Of a stretch of 64,000 nucleotides of DNA, positions 58,036 through 64,000 are shown one piece after another; within the stretch, counting starts at the first letter, position 1; every line of letters begins with the position of its first letter. The translations under genes and the position numbers were made by a program. Under the pieces are notes generated by a model. That model ran no database searches and was not told the DNA's origin. It was given only the letters and a program-made list of their open reading frames with translations. The DNA comes from Favolaschia claudopus (lineage: Eukaryota > Basidiomycota > Agaricomycetes > Agaricales > Mycenaceae). The DNA lies in assembly GCA_037176885.1 (NCBI GenBank), contig JAWWNJ010000009.1, positions 1,426,001-1,490,000 on the forward strand. The letters run 5' to 3'.

Positions 58036-59040
58036 GGCGTCCCTTAAGAGTCCGTTCGGAAAGTCCTCGCGCTACGATTGGCTTGGGAGGTCCTCGAGTT
58101 TTTATTCCTCTTGGCATTTTAAGAACATGGTCAGGCGCACTCACCGCCATACATCCCAGCATGGCGATTTCGTCTTGGATCACCTTCGAAGCGCGCTTGA
58201 CAAGCCTGCATCCCACTGGAATTCTCATACTGAAGCGCTACTCAGGGCAGTCAGTGTAGAAATGTATTGATTTTCACAGAGAAAGAGTTGTTCATAGGCC
58301 TCGAATACGCCGATGTGAGTCCGGACATGAGAAAAATTAGGACCAAAAGGCACAAGATGATGCCTGAGCGCGCTAGCCAGTAGGCAGCTTCCGCCCCAGC
58401 CTCTGTTCCCTGCTACTGAACCAAATCTGTATCGAGGACCAGCTTCTCGATACAAAGATAGCTGTGTAAACTTGTACATGTATCGATACAAATTTGAACA
58501 TCATATTCATCTACACATGGATTTCAGATAAGGTAGTGTGGAAATATTTTTCCGTCTTAGTGAAAGGAAGAGAAAGGAAAAAGGAAATGGTGAGAGGAGG
58601 AGGAATGGGGAGGCGTAGGTTCAGAGTGGATTCCAAGTTGTGGTTTGTGCGGGTGGAGTTGGGCCGCTCCGCGGCCGATTCGCTGAGCCGTGCAGATGCC
58701 CAAGGATCTGCGTTAGGCTGGGAATCGGATGGGGAAGGAAACGGGACCCAATTTCCAGTACGCAAGGTGCTACGAGGGCCTTGAGAGAGGAGGGACGCCC
58801 GAAGCAACCAAGCGCGAGAGAATAGGGATGGGCGGGTGGGGCACGAAAATTGGCGGTAGGACGCGAGGAGTTGCTGGTACAGTACACGACGAAGGTGTAG
58901 CAGAAGAGCAGAATGATCACGTAAAACGTGGGAAAATGGACTTTTTGAGCAGGAGAGAAAATAGGACGACTACAAAACTATTTACTTCCACTTCCTTATC
59001 TTCCACTGAGGCCCCGCTCGCAAGCTCGCGTAGCCTCAGC
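58036..59040. other. Intergenic, no gene seen
   Basis: About 1.0 kb between two minus-strand genes. It contains two GTATCGATAC-type palindromic stretches near 58480-58490 and purine-rich stretches at 58560-58620. No supportable gene. Confidence 0.4.
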
Positions 59041-60271
59041 TCACAAATCTTTCATGGCATCGTACTCCGGAGTTACGAAAAGAAAGGTTGTAACAATAAA
59101 GACGGTGGGAACGATATTCTTCGTGAACGCAGAGAAGTAACCGTCAAGCATGTCACAGTCATACTGAACTGACCACTAACCAGCAGCAGCCCCATACGCT
59201 ATGGAAGGAAAGATAGCGGAAGGACCACTCGTGGCTGTTCGCCCGAACGTTAAGGCGAGGATAACGAGAACCAAAAACAGAGTATACGCTGCGCCGGATT
59301 CTAAACTTTATCATGTAGATCAGCATCAAGCTAAGTCTTGAGGAAATAAGACAAACAGGACTGAGATCGCATTGGTATATCGTCTGATAGCTGTCTTCTC
59401 GCCAACAAGAGTCCGGAATTGCCGTCTTGTGCGCCAGATGCGTCCAGCAGTGAGACCCGTCAACACCAGGTTGGTTACATTGGCGAAAATAAAACCTATT
59501 CGAGAGTCCATGATGTGTGTCCCAGGGTGACTGAGATCGTTGCGGTAGACAGTTACATAGCCCAAAACTGCATCTTGATGAGGGATGGAAGGGGCAAGGA
59601 AACGGGGAACTCACCGGTTGTTATCACGAGTAAGAGGATGGGCAAGCAGATCACTTGTTTGTTGAAAGGCGGGCCCCAGATCAGGTAGCAGCGGTATGCC
59701 TGTTGTACGATAAGAATGTCATCCCGGGGACGAGTTTAGAAGAAAGATACAGACAAAGAGTCCATCAGCGATGGCACTGCTCACGGTCAGTATTCGTACT
59801 CATTATGTATGTTTGGAACGAACTTGTTCGTGACAAGGACGAGATCCTCAACAAAGCCAACAATATTGGACTGATGTTCAAGAGAAGCCTGCTGCCTTAA
59901 AAGAGCGCCGAGTCGACTGCTTGCGTCCCAGCTAAGAATAACAGCCGTGTTGTTGATGAGGTTACGATAATTTGCATGACATGGCGAGGCAAAGCATGAC
60001 CGCAATAGCACACATAAAAACAGCACGCCCGCCTGCTTTCCTGCGATAGAATAGGCAGAAGGCGGTCACTCCAAGTAGAACATATGTGCCTGGCACGACT
60101 CAGCCCGATTTAGCAGCAGGAGCGTATTCAAGGAACGAACCTCCTAAAAACAGCGCAACCTTCCCAGCACTTGAGCTCTCGAAAGGATGGATATTCTCTC
60201 AAACCTTACAGCGGATTTGCATGCTTCCTGCAGCACAAGATTCCAAGTAGTAGAAAAACAGACTCGGCCAT
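59041..60271 (-). CDS. Polytopic (about seven-span) membrane protein
   Basis: Exons give a chain of hydrophobic helices: VALFLGGTYVLLGVTAFCLF, then FMCAIAVMLCLAMSC, an exon with VEDLVLVTN, AYRCYLIWGPPFNKQVIC, LPILLLVITT, a helix with GFIFANVTNLVLTGLTAGRI ending WRTRRQFR, and AAYTLFLVLVILALTFGR, and the C-terminus NIVPTVFIVTTFLFVTP, ending MKDL at 59041. The tyrosine-Arg-Cys-Tyr segment before the fifth span and the NIVPT exon are hallmarks of a large Agaricomycete family of uncharacterised seven-span proteins. The start MAESVFLLLG at 60271 and the exons between 59760 and 60180 are tentative. Confidence 0.6.
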
Positions 60272-60840
60272 GGTCGAACAGAGAAATGAATCCGGTCGAG
60301 GTAGCCTGCTGCCAGCGACACAGTTGAAAGGAACGAAGAGACGAGCAGCCACGACAGCCAGACAATTATGGGAATCCTTGTCGACCGCACAGAAAGACGT
60401 GCGGCCCGATATGAGACAGGCAGATCGGGTCAGTCAGTTGTTGGCATCGCCTTGAACGTAGGCAGAAGCATGTATATTCATTGAAAGGCGGGTTAATGAA
60501 AATACAGAAAAGGACTGCAGACCGCGATTTGAAGAAGAGAGTAATAAAATGGAGTCAATGTTTGCGGTGATTCGATTGTGCTTCGCGCGAATCTCCAAGC
60601 CAAGTTATGGTAAAGATATAGAACCAGCGATGTTGTAGCGAGATAAATAGTGCAGTGCGTTGGGGTCCAGAACAGAACAGGACGACCAACAAGTTGGCAA
60701 CAACGACGTTCTGGACAAAAGAACTGGGGAGCTGTCAAAGCTGCGGATCGGAGATTGCCTCCGAAGGACTGATCGGTGAAAGTGATCCTTTCTTCTCCTC
60801 CGCCCTCATCCCCTCCACCCTTTCTCCCGCTGTCTCATTA
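60272..60840. other. Divergent promoter region of two membrane-protein genes
   Basis: 569 nt between divergent starts. Short open frames on both strands are not convincing as genes. Confidence 0.35.
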
Positions 60841-62510
60841 ATGTCCATAGACCTTCCCCGTCGCCTTTCAACGTCGAGCTCCTCTGGGGAGTCTTCGCCT
60901 ATTCTCTCCAATTACAACTCGACAACGTCCCTCATCCTCGTGCACGACGATGAAGAACCCTCGTCTCCCTTCAATCTCGACTTTCCCGACGACGACGATG
61001 AGGACGTTCCGGACAGTCCCGACTTCGAAATTCGACGGCCCTTCAGCCCCCCAATGGCTCCGTCGCTCGTCTTTCTTTACCTCCTCGCACCCTATCTCAA
61101 GCTTGGTGCCTTGTTCCTGCCGAATACAGATCTACCGTTGCAGCTCGGTATACCACCGCTGCTCATATTCGCAGTGTTGTCTGCCTTTGCGCGTCAAATA
61201 TGGTACATGTTGTCGCGTTACACTCGTAAGGCCGATCTCGAGGACATCATTCTGAACGCCTTTGCTCGGGGTCGGGGAAAAGAGCGCCAGAGGGGCTGGC
61301 TGCGCGCCATTGTACGTGGTGGGACGGGTACTTTGCGAGTACTCCTCACTTTCCTCTATCTCCGTGGTGAGTACCTTGGACTGGCTTCCGTATGCAGTTT
61401 TGAAGAATTCTAAAGAATCCGTACACATCATCTTGCCGTTGCTTCCGGGGAACTTTCTCCTACCTCCGCGTCCAATCCTGACCGTGGCCTTCGCACTTGT
61501 TCTGCTTCCGCTAGTGTCAGCTCCGACCCTGGCATCGAAACGCATCGTCTATGCGACGTGGGCTTCAATCTTGACCTATATCGCTTGGTTCATTTGCGTT
61601 GCAATCGCTCATGCGCAAGGAACTCTTGAAGTTAATCCTGGATGGCTAAGAATGGGAGCTCTCTGGCAAGGCACAAGTTTGTGGTCTTCTAGATCTTGTT
61701 CATCATTCTTTGTCTCTAACAATGCCTCAGCGACCACGGCGTTTGCCTTCACCTCGGCCTCCACACTCCCTCTCTATGCATCTTTGAAAGCCAGTTTCCC
61801 GTCAAGCGGTCTCTCGAAGAGCTCCGTGTACCATTCCTTCAGAACACTTTCCACTACTTCGGTTGCTGTAGCCGTGGCTTTCACCCTCCCGCTCATCTTT
61901 TTCACCGCACACATGAATGCCGTTATTGTAAGCTTCCACTATCCCTTTGTCTCGGTACAATCCATTCAAATTGACACAGATGCAGGACTCTCCGCCCCTT
62001 CAGCTTCAGCCGGCTATTGCGGTGCTCAACGCATTGACACTCCTGCTCGGCATCCCCTCTGTCTTTGTCACTACACCCTCCCTGCCTATTTCGGAGCGCA
62101 TCCGTCGCGCCACCTCCATCCCGCTATCAAAATACCTCACGTTCACTCTCGTTGTGGCACTATCACTCGTCCCCACACGTGTAGCTCGTATTTTGAGCGA
62201 TGTCCTCCTTGTGTTTGCATGCGCAGGGACCTATTTCCTGCCCGCACTCTTGCACATCACCATCCACTTTTTCAAACGTCCCCTCTCCATCGTTGTGCCC
62301 CAAACTGAAATGCCTATGGCCCGCTCTCCTTCCGCGGAGCAGGCTTTACCGTCGTCAACGGACGAACTGCTGCAGCGCAAGGAACGCGCGTTGCAAAGAA
62401 CGCAGTGGCGCAAGCGGATAATATGGGACATCGGCGTTTGGGTGCTGTTATTGCCTGTCGGCGGTGGGGGCGTCGTATGGGGTGTGGGTCGACTTGCGGG
62501 CAGGTGGTGA
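60841..62510 (+). CDS. Multi-span membrane protein, possibly amino-acid-permease-like
   Basis: From ATG 60841 (MSIDLPRRLSTSSSSGESSP) a serine- and aspartate-rich N-terminus (DFPDDDDEDVPDSPDF) precedes at least nine hydrophobic segments, for example APSLVFLYLLAPYLKLGALF, ILTVAFALVLLPLVSAPTL, TYIAWFICVAIAH, TTAFAFTSASTLPLYASLK and VLLVFACAGTYFLPALLHIT. An intron at 61368-61414 and one ending at 61992 keep the frame. It ends VGRLAGRW. The order of spans and FAFTSASTLPLY-type segments recall the amino acid/auxin permease (Aa_trans) fold, so a vacuolar amino acid transporter is possible, but I would not assign a substrate. Confidence 0.68.
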
Positions 62511-62811
62511 AGCGATCTTAGCTGGTCTAATATGTACGATACGCTTATTGGCTGGGTGGGCATGGCCAAGGCTAGGTGAACTATTTCCCTGGCGGACATT
62601 GACAATTATAATAACCTTTACAATGTATGTACTATCTACACGCACTATCCTTTGTCGTGAAGTCTTCTGTACATGTGTGCGGTGTTCTCGGCGCGCTATA
62701 CTAGTGGCTGGTGCGAAAATCGAATAAGCGATGCCATTGCCGGGATTACACTTGACATTTTACTACCACTTTCTTACTACAACCTTGACGCTCATACTGT
62801 CTCTCTCGTTC
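62511..62811. other. Intergenic between convergent genes
   Basis: 301 nt of 3' flank; no gene seen. Confidence 0.35.
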
Positions 62812-63640
62812 TTAACGCGTACCCTTGACCTTGATCGGTTTTCCCTTTGTCCCCTGCGTGTTAGCAGCAGTGAAACTTTGCGGCGCGCGATCGCCATTAT
62901 CCTCGGAGTCGTCATCAACTGGCTCTGGCGGCACCCAGTCACCTCCTTCAGGCTGCGATGCTTCGATCTCAGTGGTCAAATGTCTGTATCCGAATGTCAG
63001 CCCTTTCTCATAGTCAGATCGTCAAGATAAGAGCTACTCTACGGCTTGACCACCAGTGGTATCATTCTTTTGCGAGGACCCCGAATCAGGTGCTGCTGTT
63101 CCGCTGTCCTTCGAGTCCATATTACAGTCTGCTTTGAATGCATCAGCATTGATTGTAGGTTTTTTTTGGAATCCGTACCGCGATGCTGAGTTGTTTCTTT
63201 GCTGCGATGTCGAGGAGGAGTTGTTTGGCGTCTATCCATTAATATGCACTGGCAGGCGTCTGTCTACGACAAAGCTTGTCTATACAGCTATCCACAGCCA
63301 TATCTCTCTATGTTCACAACATCGGAATCGGGCATGCTTTCAGCTTTCCATCCGGTACCCTCATGCCCGTGTCTGTACTCCGCCAAAGTATGCGTGGTTG
63401 CGCAGGCGTCTGTCTACGACAAAGCTTGTCTATACAGCTATCCACAGCCATATCTCTCTATGTTCACAACATCGGAATCGGGCATGCTTTCAGCTTTCCA
63501 TCCGGTACCCTCATGCCCGTGTCTGTACTCCGCCAAAGTATGCGTGGTTGCGTTGCAATGCTTCGTTGGGTACACGTCCTCCTCCGGGAAAGACTCGGAA
63601 GTCTCAGACCTTTCTCTGCTCTTCTACGCCTTGCAATCAT
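62812..63640 (-). CDS. Uncharacterised minus-strand gene overlapping a tandem duplication
   Basis: A coherent spliced reading exists on the minus strand. The last exon ends IKVKGTR at 62812 and starts after an intron 62977-63035 whose acceptor carries a CTGAC branch-like motif. Upstream exons read ARRTAEQQHLIRGPRKRMIPL-type sequence (tail of exon near 63036-63130) and AKQLLLDIAAKKQLSIA (63180-63235). Further upstream MPDSDVVNIERYG lies inside both copies of the 150-bp repeat and continues into KAESMPDSD and EEDVYPTKHCN beyond the repeat at 63553-63630. The true 5' end and the way the duplicated exon is used are not resolved. Function unknown. Confidence 0.4.
63253..63552. repeat. Perfect 150-bp tandem duplication
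   Basis: Positions 63253-63402 and 63403-63552 are identical, in direct head-to-tail order. The unit is 150 bp (a multiple of three), so open frames continue through both copies. It lies between a minus-strand orphan and the plus-strand gene starting at 63660, or within their exons. Confidence 0.95.
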
Positions 63641-63659
63641 TCGCGTCCAGAAAATCTGT

Positions 63660-64000
63660 ATGATTTTTACAACTCCTCGTTCATATGACGTGAATGGGCG
63701 GGACCGTCTTTCTGGATATTCAGCACATGGACTGAATTACGAGGCCCTCTGTTCCGGTCAAACTGGACATACAGATGATTGGAGAAGAGATGCGATAACG
63801 CCGGAGCTGTCGAGCACGCAAGCGGGTTACGCAACTGCCTCCACTAGTACTGTTGGACGAGCACCAAATTCTAATCTTTCTGTTACGCCCAAGTCTACTG
63901 TTTCTGGGCATTCACTCCAACCGTTAAGGTTCCTTGATGTTCGTCCCATTTTCCCCGAAGACTTTAGACGCTACCACCGGGTCACGATGTTAGTGTTCTC
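63660..64000 (+). CDS. Partial gene at the right edge, uncharacterised
   Basis: From ATG 63660 (MIFTTPRSYDVNGRDRLSGY) the frame stays open for 113 codons to the window end without a stop. The sequence is Ser/Thr-rich (ATASTSTVGRAPNSNLSVTP), then becomes more ordered (HSLQPLRFLDVRPIFPEDFR). The last codons may already be intron. No family is recognised. An upstream exon is possible, since open frames run through the tandem duplication just before it. Confidence 0.45.
   Translation, partial: MIFTTPRSYDVNGRDRLSGYSAHGLNYEALCSGQTGHTDDWRRDAITPELSSTQAGYATASTSTVGRAPNSNLSVTPKSTVSGHSLQPLRFLDVRPIFPEDFRRYHRVTMLVF

Noticed and set aside
1..64000. tRNA, rRNA, CRISPR array, intact transposon or viral insertion
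   Set aside because: I searched by eye for T-arm-like motifs, repeat-spacer patterns, transposase, integrase, reverse transcriptase and capsid motifs and found none that hold up.

Overview
This window is nuclear DNA of a filamentous basidiomycete, most likely an Agaricomycete. The evidence is dense genes on both strands, almost every gene cut by GT-AG introns of about 45-65 nt, and gene families typical of that group: a Zn2Cys6 regulator, a short GPI-anchored GH16 glucanase pair, an F-box/leucine-rich family, a multi-span membrane protein family and a CYP monooxygenase. I found no tRNA, rRNA, CRISPR array or intact transposon.

Layout. 1-1250: decayed sequence without a supportable gene. 1251-4197 (+): Zn(II)2Cys6 transcription factor with two reading-frame breaks. 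5409-9485 (-): Ulp2-type SUMO protease. 9725-11140 (-): dihydrofolate synthase (FOL3). 11404-12899 (-): PP2C-type phosphatase with an in-frame TGA near its N-terminus. 13293-15658 (+): carnitine O-acetyltransferase (CAT2) with about eight single-base frame breaks. 17162-21169 (+): two tandem GH16 beta-glucanases. 21393-23571 (-): flavin monooxygenase. 24658-27076 (-): asparagine synthase-like amidotransferase. 27689-29963 (+): cytochrome P450. 30259-35819: a mitochondrial-looking orphan, two uncharacterised proteins and an F-box protein. 36890-38219 (-): single-span membrane protein. 39762-41044 (+): ZIP metal transporter. 41464-43365 (-): branched-chain keto acid dehydrogenase E1 alpha. 43616-45393 (+): Mid2-like membrane protein. 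45695-47208: two small orphans. 47380-49155 (-): second F-box/LRR protein. 50244-51360 (-): mitochondrial K+/H+ exchange-related protein. 51582-56081 (-): SMC6. 56385-58035 (-): secreted dienelactone-hydrolase-family protein. 59041-60271 (-) and 60841-62510 (+): polytopic membrane proteins. 62812-64000: a tandem-duplicated stretch, a minus-strand orphan and a plus-strand gene running off the edge.

Most genes are unlinked housekeeping functions: folate synthesis, SUMO removal, SMC5/6 genome stability, branched-chain amino acid breakdown, acetyl-carnitine shuttling, and metal and K+ homeostasis. The only metabolic neighbourhood is FMO, asparagine-synthase-like enzyme and P450 at 21.4-30.0 kb, which could be a small biosynthetic group.

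The most interesting signals are: a 6-nt micro-exon that carries a catalytic glutamate in both GH16 copies; a perfect 35-bp inverted repeat inside a 435-nt intron of the dienelactone hydrolase gene; a perfect 150-bp tandem duplication at 63253-63552; and the clustering of one-base frame breaks in CAT2 and the transcription factor. Gene models were assembled by eye, so internal splice sites not given explicitly are approximate.
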